A stretch of 36,645 nt of DNA from positions 1-36,645 of the forward strand of contig CANRPN010000007.1 of NCBI GenBank assembly GCA_947632505.1, in the 5' to 3' direction. Shown here piece after piece: positions 8,495-14,568 of the stretch. The position numbers and the translations under genes were made by a program. The notes beneath the pieces were generated by a model. That model saw nothing but the letters and a program-made list of their open reading frames with translations. It did not search any database and was not told where the DNA came from. Position 1 is the stretch's first letter. Each line of letters begins with the position of its first letter. The DNA is from an uncultured Clostridia bacterium. GTDB taxonomy: Bacteria > Bacillota > Clostridia > Christensenellales > Borkfalkiaceae.

Positions 8495-8782
8495 ATGGAC
8501 GTATTGGAAAAAATAGACCGCCTGCGCTTGGAACGCGGGTGGTCGGTAAACAATCTCGCCATGGAGGCGATGCTGACTCAGTCAACGTTAAACAATCTCT
8601 ATTCTCGCCATGCCGAGCCGAAACTCTCCACGCTTCGGGCGATCTGCTCGGCCTTCGGGATCACGCTTGCGGAATTTTTCTCGGAAGAGCAAGAAACCGA
8701 GGACGGGGAGCTTGTGCGGCGCGTCCGCGCGCTTTCCGCCGAACAAAAGCACGGCCTTTTGCTCCTCTTGCGCAAAATGTAA
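8495..8782 (+). CDS. XRE-family transcriptional regulator
   Basis: 95 residues. The Cro/C1-type helix-turn-helix occupies residues 5-60 (LRLERGWSVNNLAMEAMLTQSTLNNLYSRH, then LSTLRAICSAFGITLAEFF). The rest is a short charged region ending in EQKHGLLLLLRKM. The ATG has a very strong ribosome site (GGGGAGGAGGGG). It is transcribed away from the lgt operon, with a likely promoter TTGTAT (8427-8432)/TATTAT (8449-8454). By position it probably regulates itself and the divergent operon. Confidence 0.88.
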   Translation: MDVLEKIDRLRLERGWSVNNLAMEAMLTQSTLNNLYSRHAEPKLSTLRAICSAFGITLAEFFSEEQETEDGELVRRVRALSAEQKHGLLLLLRKM

Positions 8783-9002
8783 GATAATCTTTTTCTTTTT
8801 TCGTCAAATTCCCCCCAATTCTCCGTTTCTTTTGTAAAAAAGTTACGAAAATTTTTTTCATATCTCTAAAAAATCACATTTTTGAAATGTTTTTTTGAAA
8901 AAATTTCGTTTTTCAATATGTTTTTGCAAAAATTGCTTGCGATTTTTCATCATCTGTGTTAAAATCTTACATAGAAAGAACCCACAATAGGAGAGAATCG
9001 CC
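8783..9002 (+). promoter_or_regulatory. AT-rich deoR upstream region with promoter at 8937-8965
   Basis: The stretch is strongly AT-rich with runs of T and A. TTGCGA (8937-8942), 17 bases, TAAAAT (8960-8965) forms a plausible promoter. AGGAG at 8989-8993 precedes the ATG at 9003. No gene is visible here. Confidence 0.7.
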
Positions 9003-9761
9003 ATGAAGAAGGATCGCATTGAAGAAATCGCCGAGCTCCTCGACAAGCGCGGCAAACTCACACTCAATCAGCTCGACACATTTTTCCCCGACGTTTCACA
9101 GATGACGCTGCGGAGAGACCTGTTGCAGCTTGAACAGGCAGGACGCATAATCCGCGTGCGCGGCGGCGCGATGTCCGTGAAGGAAGTGCAGAAGGTGAGC
9201 AACGAGCCCTACGCGAAAAAGACCGCCATGCACACCGACGAAAAGATCCGCATTGCCCAAAAGGCGGCCAGCCTCATCGAAGAAAACTGCTCCCTCTTTA
9301 TCGACGGCGGCACCACGGCAATGTGTCTCGCAAAGGAGCTGCCCGACATCAATATTCACGTCTTTACGAACGGGCTTGCGGTTGCAATCGAACTTGCACA
9401 AAAAAAGAACCTCAACGTAACGATGCTCGGCGGGCAGGTGATGAAGGAGAACCTCTCCACTGCCTCTCCCGTAGCGAGGTCCTATTTCGAGAACACGAAT
9501 TTCGAACTTGCCATTATCTCCGCCTCGGCCTTTACCCCCGCAAACGGATTTTCCTGCGGCTCCATGGTGGAAGCGGACCTTCTGAAAATGGCGCGCCAAA
9601 AAGCAAAGGCAATGTACATGATGCTCGACAGTTCGAAGATCGGCAAGATCATGCCTCACACCTTTGCGAGATTGGAGGACATCGACGTGCTCATTACGGA
9701 CGACGAGTTCCCTGCCGATCTCAAAGAGGAATTTTTACAGAGAGACATCGTTGTCATGTAA
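9003..9761 (+). CDS. DeoR/GlpR-family transcriptional regulator
   Basis: 252 residues. N-terminal winged HTH (about 5-58, with VSQMTLRRDLLQLEQAGRIIRVRGGA, the family signature), then a DeoRC sugar-phosphate-sensing domain (about 75-240) with the motifs DGGTTAMCLAKEL and TNGLAVAIEL and LGGQV. Members usually repress sugar-use operons and respond to a phosphorylated sugar. No sugar operon adjoins it, so its target is elsewhere or the gene is solitary. It ends at a strong terminator and converges on the DegV gene. Confidence 0.93.
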   Translation: MKKDRIEEIAELLDKRGKLTLNQLDTFFPDVSQMTLRRDLLQLEQAGRIIRVRGGAMSVKEVQKVSNEPYAKKTAMHTDEKIRIAQKAASLIEENCSLFIDGGTTAMCLAKELPDINIHVFTNGLAVAIELAQKKNLNVTMLGGQVMKENLSTASPVARSYFENTNFELAIISASAFTPANGFSCGSMVEADLLKMARQKAKAMYMMLDSSKIGKIMPHTFARLEDIDVLITDDEFPADLKEEFLQRDIVVM

Positions 9762-9787
9762 CAAAATCGTATAAAAGCTTATAAAAG

Positions 9788-9833
9788 CGCCGCGGCGTGC
9801 AAGACTTGCACGCCGCGGCGGTTTTTATTTTTT
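9788..9833. terminator. Very strong terminator between deoR and degV
   Basis: A perfect 16-bp stem (9788-9803 with 9805-9820) with a one-base centre, then a T-rich run at 9822-9833 on the plus strand. On the other strand CTTTTAT follows, so it may act in both directions. The plus-strand T-run overlaps the degV stop. Confidence 0.93.
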
Positions 9834-10640
9834 CGAAACATAAACGATCCCTGCGGCGTTTGGGCCGATGTGCGCGCCGACGGCGCAGCAGATGGGAAAA
9901 ACGGAGCAATTTTCCCGTCCGACCTGCTTCATGATCTCTCGGGGAGGCTCCTCACTGTCTGTCTGCAAAAAATAAACGGGATAACCGGGATCGGCGCCCT
10001 CCCGCAAAAAGGTTTGTGAAACCGCAAGAAGCGCCTTTTTCTGTCCGCGCGCCCTACCTGTGACTTCCACCGTCCCCGCTCCTCCGATCGTGATGATGGG
10101 CTTGATGCCGAGCAGCTCCCCTACAACGGCGGCGCTCTTTTTCAGCCTTCCTCCCTTGTACAGATATTCCAGAGTGTTCAGATAGGCAAACAGCCGAATG
10201 CGGGGACGCAATTCATCGAGAATGGCAACGACTTCCTCCGCGCTCCTGTCGCGGTATTTGGCTGCCGTCTCCACGAGGATACGGAGCATAGCGGTCGTGC
10301 AAAGCGAATCGTATAGGTGCACCCGTGAGAAATTTCCCGCTTCCTTTGCAAGCCGCGCGGAATTGAGGGTGCCAGACAGCTGCGAAGAAATGAGGATCGC
10401 AAGGGTCTCCTCCCCCTCTGTCCGCGCGAACGCCTCCGAAAACTGCTCTTCGGAGGGTTGAGAGGTGTGCGGAAATTCGCCCGCGATCAACCTTTGATAA
10501 AATGCTTCCTTGCTCAGTTCCGCGCCGTCGAGATACGCGCTCTTACCAAAAACAACGGTGAGCGGAACCACCTCCACGCCGAGCGATTTTGCTTCTTCCT
10601 GCGAAATTTCCGACGATGAATCGGTGATAATTTTCAGCAT
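9825..10640 (-). CDS. DegV-family fatty-acid-binding protein
   Basis: 271 residues, normal for DegV/FakB proteins, which hold a fatty acid and, in the FakA/FakB system, present it for phosphorylation. Visible motifs: the N-terminal IITDSSSEIS, TSQPSEEQF, the SSQLSGTLNSARLA loop, LEYLYKGGRLKKSAA and the C-terminal GAHIGPNAAGIVY. The ATG has GGAGGGG upstream and a promoter at 10689-10717. No fakA homologue lies nearby. Confidence 0.93.
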   Translation of the reverse strand: MLKIITDSSSEISQEEAKSLGVEVVPLTVVFGKSAYLDGAELSKEAFYQRLIAGEFPHTSQPSEEQFSEAFARTEGEETLAILISSQLSGTLNSARLAKEAGNFSRVHLYDSLCTTAMLRILVETAAKYRDRSAEEVVAILDELRPRIRLFAYLNTLEYLYKGGRLKKSAAVVGELLGIKPIITIGGAGTVEVTGRARGQKKALLAVSQTFLREGADPGYPVYFLQTDSEEPPREIMKQVGRENCSVFPICCAVGAHIGPNAAGIVYVSKK

Positions 10641-10688
10641 GGGCCCCTCCGAACGGCATTTTTCCGCCGTTTCCGAAAATCCACCGAA

Positions 10689-10717
10689 AGAATAGCACTA
10701 TTTGTTCACTTTGTCAA
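10689..10717 (-). promoter_or_regulatory. Promoter of the degV-family gene
   Basis: Minus-strand TTGACA (10717-10712), 17 bases, TATTCT (10694-10689), about 45 bases upstream of the ATG. Confidence 0.75.
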
Positions 10718-10760
10718 CTGATTTTTTTTGTTTTTGCAAAATTCCTTGCTGCCCTCATTG

Positions 10761-10779
10761 CGCGTGGAGAAATCTCTAC
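10761..10779. repeat. Remnant of the dispersed palindromic repeat
   Basis: GGAGAAATCTCTAC matches the outer end of the repeat family in the orientation of copy C, but the partner end (GTCATTTCGA) is missing. It lies between degV and the XRE gene. Confidence 0.5.
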
Positions 10780-10795
10780 CGAATTATAAAACAGC

Positions 10796-11008
10796 TCAGT
10801 ATTCCGAAATGCCGAGCACATAGTCCGAACGCACATCAAGCAAGGCGCAGAGCTTGGCAAACGTATCCAATGCGGGAAAAATATCCTGCTTCATGTACTT
10901 GGAAACCGTCTGCGCCGAGACCCCGATCGCCTTTGCAATATCTTTCTGCGCCACACCGCTGTGGGCAATGACCTCCCGCAGCCGCAACTGAATGTCTTTC
11001 AGTTCCAT
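10796..11008 (-). CDS. XRE-family transcriptional regulator (HTH only)
   Basis: 70 residues consisting of a single helix-turn-helix: LREVIAHSGVAQKDIAKAIGVSAQTVSKYM, then FPALDTFAKLCALLDVRSDYVLGISEY, the usual XRE ending. The frame is open upstream to 11191, but ATG 11008 starts the conserved domain, has a G-rich ribosome site (AGGGGGG), and the promoter at 11047-11075 starts transcription at about 11040, so longer versions are excluded. It is divergent from a candidate small RNA whose promoter shares the -35 region. Confidence 0.88.
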   Translation of the reverse strand: MELKDIQLRLREVIAHSGVAQKDIAKAIGVSAQTVSKYMKQDIFPALDTFAKLCALLDVRSDYVLGISEY

Positions 11009-11046
11009 AATCCCCCCTATTATTTGCACTTTTTCAAAAAAAATAT

Positions 11047-11075
11047 CGTATAATGTGCGATAAATTGCTTGACAA
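11047..11075 (-). promoter_or_regulatory. Promoter of the XRE gene
   Basis: Minus-strand TTGTCA (11075-11070), 17 bases, TATACG (11052-11047). Its -35 box overlaps the -35 box of the divergent promoter at 11069-11097. ATCGTATA occurs twice (11045 and 11076), a possible operator pair. Confidence 0.65.
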
Positions 11076-11097
11076 TCGTATATTAGGTGATTATAAT
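11069..11097 (+). promoter_or_regulatory. Consensus promoter with no ORF behind it
   Basis: TTGACA (11069-11074), exactly 17 bases, TATAAT (11092-11097). The predicted start is 11104. No ORF with a ribosome site follows before the terminator at 11194, so it is read as the promoter of a small RNA. Confidence 0.85.
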
Positions 11098-11103
11098 AGG
11101 GGT

Positions 11104-11233
11104 AGTTTCCGAAAAAACCTTTACCTCGGAAACGGTAAATCGGGCAAAAATACTTTCCCCCTAAAAAAGTTGTTTCACCTCGATTTGCCAAAAGCGCGCA
11201 CGGCAGTCCTTTCGCCGTGCGCGCCCTTATTTT
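11104..11233 (+). ncRNA. Candidate structured small RNA, about 130 nt
   Basis: Bounded by a consensus promoter and an intrinsic terminator, with no ATG and no ribosome site inside. Two adjacent arms can form: GTTTCCG (11105-11111) with CGGAAAC (11127-11133), and GGTAAATCG (11134-11142) with CGATTTGCC (11181-11189, one G-U). An alternative hairpin TTTACC (11120-11125)/GGTAAA (11134-11139) excludes both. The large loop of the second arm holds a C-rich stretch, ACTTTCCCCCTA (11152-11163). It is complementary to the Shine-Dalgarno region of the divergent XRE gene (9 pairs) and of the leader ORF at 31241 (12 pairs). It does not look like 6S, SRP, tmRNA or RNase P RNA. Novelty is an inference. Confidence 0.6.
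11194..11233. terminator. Terminator of the candidate small RNA, possibly shared with pckG
   Basis: An 11-bp perfect GC stem (11194-11204 with 11214-11224), a 9-base loop and CTTATTTT after it on the plus strand. On the minus strand four T follow the stem, so it may also stop pckG transcripts. Confidence 0.9.
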
Positions 11234-11274
11234 GTAATGCTCTTGAAACGGGTCTTTTTCCCGCCTACGCAGGG

Positions 11275-13047
11275 TTATGCTTCGCAGTTTGCTTTGAGTG
11301 TTGCAAGGCTCTCTTTGAGTTCCTCGGGCAGTCTGTCGCCGAATTGCTTATAGTAGCCCGCGATTTCGTCCGCCTCGGCGCTCCAACGCGCTTTATCCAC
11401 ATAGAGAATGCTCTCCAACGTCTCTTCGGAGAGGTCAAGGCCTTCGAGATCGATGTCTTTGGCATAAGGGACATAGCCGATCGCCGTCTCCCTTGCATCC
11501 ACCGCGTTTTGGCAACGCTTCAAGATCCAATCGAGCACGCGCATGTTGTCGCCGAAGCCCGGCCAGAGGAAGTTGCCCTCCGCGTCCTGGCGGAACCAGT
11601 TGACGTTGAAGATCTTGGGCGGATTCTTAATCTTTTTGCCCATTTCGATCCAATGTGCAAAGTAATCGGCCATATGATAGCCCGCAAAGGGTTTCATCGC
11701 CATGGGGTCGTGGCGAAGGACGCCGACGGCGCCCGTCGCAGCGGCCGTCGTCTCGCTCGACATGATGGAGCCGACGAACACGCCGTGGTTCCAATCGCGG
11801 GACTGATAGACGAGGGGTGTGGTCGTCGCTCTTCTGCCGCCGAAGATGATGGCATCGAGCGGAACGCCCTCCTTGGAATTAAATTCGGGGCTTAGGCAGG
11901 GGCAGCCCGTTGCGGGAGCCGTGAAGCGGGAATTGGGGTGCGCCGCTTTTGTTCCGCTCTCGGGCGTCCAATCGCCCCCGAGCCAATCGATAAGATGGGC
12001 GGGCGCCTGCTTGGTAAGTCCCTCCCACCAAACGGTGTTATCCGAGGGATCGATGGCGACGTTGGTAAAAATGGTGCCCTGTTTTGTTGCGGCGAGGGCG
12101 TTGGGATTGCTCTTTTCGTTGGTGCCGGGCGCTACGCCGAAGAAGCCGTTTTCGGGATTGACTGCCCAAAGCCTTCCGTCCTTGCCCACCCGGATCCACG
12201 CAATGTCGTCGCCAACGCATTCCACTTTATAGCCCTTTTCGAGATAGTGCTTGGGAGGAATGAGCATGGCGAGGTTGGTCTTTCCGCAGGCGGAGGGGAA
12301 GGCGGCCGCCACATAGTGCTTTTCGCCGCTCGGATAGGTCACGCCCAGGATGAGCATGTGCTCTGCCATCCAGCCCTCGTTCTTGCCGAGGTAGGAGGCG
12401 ATCCGCAGGGCGAAGCACTTCTTGCCGAGCAGAACGTTTCCGCCGTAAGCGGAGTTCACCGAGATGATGGTATTGTCCTCGGGGAAATGCATAATGTAGC
12501 GCTTTTCGGGGTCGACATCGCACTTGCAATGGAACCCCTTGATGAAGTCGCCGTCCTCACCGAGAAATTCATAGCAGTCGAGGCCCACTCTCGTCATGAT
12601 CGCCATGTTGAGGACGACATAGATGGAGTCGGTGACTTCGATGCCGATCTTGGAGAACGGGGAGCCCACCACGCCCATGGAATAGGGAATGACATACATG
12701 GTGCGGCCCTTCATTTTGCCGCGGGCGATGTTGCCGCAGAGAGCATATGCCTCTTGGGGGTCCATCCAATAGTTGATGGGACCGGCATCCTCTTTGTTTT
12801 TGCAGCAGATGAAAGTGCGGTCCTCCACGCGGGCGACGTCGTTTTGGGCGGTACGGTGATAGTAGCAGCCGGGGAGCTTTTCCTGGTTGAGCTTGATCAT
12901 CTCTCCCGTCTTTACGCCCTCTTTTCTGAGCTGTTCGAGCTGCGCTTCGCTGCCGTCGATCCAAACAATGTTGTCGGGCTGCGCGAGTTTTGCGCTCTCT
13001 TCGACGAACGCAAGAACTTTTTTGTTGTTGGTAAGAGCCGATGTCAT
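11275..13047 (-). CDS. pckG: Phosphoenolpyruvate carboxykinase (GTP)
   Basis: Interconverts oxaloacetate plus GTP with PEP, CO2 and GDP; in fermenting anaerobes it often runs towards oxaloacetate. 590 residues, the usual length of the GTP-type family (distinct from the ATP-type). Visible: the kinase P-loop with the reactive cysteine, FPSACGKTN (250-258, C254); RTMYVIPYSMGVVGSP near 115-130; the NSAYGGNVLLGKKC segment; and RDWNHGVFVGS further on. The ATG has GGAGG upstream. A promoter with an extended -10 (TGGTATAAT, minus strand 13119-13111) lies 64 bases before it. Single-gene unit ending at the 11194-11233 hairpin. Confidence 0.96.
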   Translation of the reverse strand: MTSALTNNKKVLAFVEESAKLAQPDNIVWIDGSEAQLEQLRKEGVKTGEMIKLNQEKLPGCYYHRTAQNDVARVEDRTFICCKNKEDAGPINYWMDPQEAYALCGNIARGKMKGRTMYVIPYSMGVVGSPFSKIGIEVTDSIYVVLNMAIMTRVGLDCYEFLGEDGDFIKGFHCKCDVDPEKRYIMHFPEDNTIISVNSAYGGNVLLGKKCFALRIASYLGKNEGWMAEHMLILGVTYPSGEKHYVAAAFPSACGKTNLAMLIPPKHYLEKGYKVECVGDDIAWIRVGKDGRLWAVNPENGFFGVAPGTNEKSNPNALAATKQGTIFTNVAIDPSDNTVWWEGLTKQAPAHLIDWLGGDWTPESGTKAAHPNSRFTAPATGCPCLSPEFNSKEGVPLDAIIFGGRRATTTPLVYQSRDWNHGVFVGSIMSSETTAAATGAVGVLRHDPMAMKPFAGYHMADYFAHWIEMGKKIKNPPKIFNVNWFRQDAEGNFLWPGFGDNMRVLDWILKRCQNAVDARETAIGYVPYAKDIDLEGLDLSEETLESILYVDKARWSAEADEIAGYYKQFGDRLPEELKESLATLKANCEA

Positions 13048-13110
13048 AAATTGACCTCCGTATGTATTTTTCCGTTGAATGGGCAGGAATGCCCAACTTC
13101 TTCCAAATAC

Positions 13111-13139
13111 ATTATACCACGAAAGTTTGTCAAAGTAAA
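13111..13139 (-). promoter_or_regulatory. Promoter of pckG (extended -10)
   Basis: Minus-strand TTTACT (13139-13134), 17 bases, TATAAT (13116-13111) preceded by TGG. The -35 is weak, but the TGnTATAAT element compensates. Confidence 0.7.
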
Positions 13140-13190
13140 CGCTTTTGCAAAAAATTTTATTGCGCCGCGGCCTTGGCTGTTCCTTTAATT

Positions 13191-13231
13191 GTCATTTCGA
13201 GTGGAGCGAAGCGGAATCGAGAAATCTCTAC
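13191..13231 (-). repeat. Dispersed palindromic repeat, copy C (inverted)
   Basis: GTCATTTCGAGTGGAGC...AATCGAGAAATCTCTAC, the reverse complement of copy B (4049-4089) with very few changes. Confidence 0.85.
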
Positions 13232-13399
13232 CTCACTTGGCGCCCCTTGCAGGGGAGCTGGCACGAACGCAAGTGAGTGACTGAGGGGGTTTTGAGAGAG
13301 CTTGTAATAACCCTTTCGGCTCACTACGTTCGCCACTTTCCCTAAAAGGGACAGCAAGAAAAGTGCGGCTCGGAATGAGGTGCTGCGTTTCCGAAAATT
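13232..13399. repeat. Third dispersed repeat type, and the rest of the pckG upstream gap
   Basis: Together with copy C, this fills most of the 352-base gap 13048-13399, which has no gene. It holds an inverted-repeat block CCCCTTGCAGGGG followed by AGCTGGCACGAACGCAAGTG and ACTGAGGGGG, then CCCTTTCGGCTCACTACG, TTCGCCACTTTCCC and GGGACAGC. The last part recurs at 36417-36470 with a longer hairpin tip. Confidence 0.65.
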
Positions 13400-14320
13400 T
13401 CAACTCTGCTCTACCGTCACATATTCGCCCGTGTCTGCGTCCTGAAAAACCACGTAGTAACCGTCATTGTCATTGTACAGCCCGGCCGGAACAAAGACGC
13501 TCGCCGCCTTTGCTTCGTCGGGAGGAGGGTCTTTGAGCGCCACGCAGAGGTATCTCGGCAGCCCCTCCGCATAGACGACCCCGAGAAGCGCCTGCTCCGT
13601 TTTCACCCACTCCGAGTGGGGAATGGAGGCGAGCAGGCTTGTATCGCGCGGATATTTTTCAAATGCCGCTTTCAGCTTGTCCGCCACTTTGTTGTAGTAT
13701 GTAAGCCCTCTCCGCGTAATGCGGAAAGGGGAACGTGCGGGCTCCTTCTCCGAGCCGTTTCCGCTCTCTCCCGCGGGGCCGACGGAATAGAAGTTCGCGT
13801 CCGCAATGGCTTCATCGTCATAGCCTGCGGCGTCGCTCAGCGGTTCCTCTTCGGGAAGAGGCACGGCGGGCGCAAGCGGTACCTGCGGCGAGGGCGAACC
13901 CGGGATCTGGTTGGGCGGCATTGGCACGGGCAGAGGGGATTTGCGTTCCTCCCGCTCGGTGAGCGCCCGCAAGAGGGGGGTGAAGTCCTCGAGGGCATTT
14001 CCGCAGCGGCCGAAAGCGATGGGTTCCGGTTCCCTGCCGACAAAGCAAAGCAGCGCGGAAAATCCCTCCGAAACGGACGGCGCGTTCCCCGCTTTGAGCG
14101 CCTCGTTCCCTTTGAGCCCGAAGGAATAGTACATCCCTCCCGCCTGCACGACGAGCATATACCTGCCCTCCGAGAGCGGGGAAAGCCCCGCAATGCGCGG
14201 CGTGACGGTGAGTTCCCGTCCCAACCGTTCGGCGTACACGGCGCCCGTGATCGGCCCGCCGTCCGCAGTGAAGCCCTTCTTCATCTGTTTGAGAATGCAA
14301 AGTCTCTTTTCGTATGCCAT
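13400..14320 (-). CDS. Unrecognised 306-residue protein with Pro-rich linker
   Basis: I do not recognise this protein. Residues 1-110 form a globular, beta-rich domain (GAVYAERLGRELTVTPRIAGL, GRYMLVVQAGGMYYSFGL). Residues about 125-200 are a disordered Pro/Glu/Ala linker. Residues about 205-306 form a second domain (RGLTYYNKVADKLKAAFEKYP, then ALLGVVYAEGLPRYLCVALKD, then DGYYVVFQDADTGEYVTVEQS). The two domains share a G(A/V)VYAE motif and an ending with aromatic beta strands, so they may be distantly related halves. There is no signal peptide or membrane segment, so it is probably cytoplasmic. ATG 14320 has AGGGAG upstream; the frame is open to 14422 without a better start. Confidence 0.75.
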   Translation of the reverse strand: MAYEKRLCILKQMKKGFTADGGPITGAVYAERLGRELTVTPRIAGLSPLSEGRYMLVVQAGGMYYSFGLKGNEALKAGNAPSVSEGFSALLCFVGREPEPIAFGRCGNALEDFTPLLRALTEREERKSPLPVPMPPNQIPGSPSPQVPLAPAVPLPEEEPLSDAAGYDDEAIADANFYSVGPAGESGNGSEKEPARSPFRITRRGLTYYNKVADKLKAAFEKYPRDTSLLASIPHSEWVKTEQALLGVVYAEGLPRYLCVALKDPPPDEAKAASVFVPAGLYNDNDGYYVVFQDADTGEYVTVEQS

Positions 14321-14445
14321 GATCGCTCCCTTTTGCCTAACAGCATAGCGCAAAAGCAGGGGGCGAAAATTGCAAACGGGTGTAAAAAAACCGCGACTTT
14401 TCGCAGTTTTCCTGTGCGGCACGCGCCCATCCGTTCAGGCCTGTG

Positions 14446-14473
14446 CGTCATTCCGCGCCGTAGCGGCAATTAC
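14446..14473 (+). repeat. Second dispersed repeat type, copy 2
   Basis: CGTCATTCCGCGCCGTAG and CGGCAATTAC match 4111-4138 with few changes; the shared downstream blocks AAACCGAGCC and CGCAA-AA follow. It lies between two genes and next to a terminator. Confidence 0.7.
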
Positions 14474-14523
14474 GGAAACCGAGCCTTGACGCAATAAGAT
14501 GCCTTCGCGCAAAGAGGGACGAG

Positions 14524-14551
14524 AAAAACGGAGCCGTTTGGCTCCGTTTTT
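14524..14551. terminator. Bidirectional terminator after the collagen-like gene
   Basis: 12-bp stem AAAAACGGAGCC/GGCTCCGTTTTT with a GTTT loop, 18 bases beyond the stop of the minus-strand gene. A-run and T-run on either side allow it to act in both directions. The surrounding 34 bases are identical to those at 17098-17131. Confidence 0.92.
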
Positions 14552-14568
14552 GCAACCGGTGTGCGGTT

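Noticed and set aside
11104-11233. 6S RNA, SRP RNA, tmRNA or RNase P RNA identity for the small RNA
   Set aside because: Too short for 6S, tmRNA and RNase P RNA, and it lacks the SRP apical GGAA/GCAGG signature; no known class fits.
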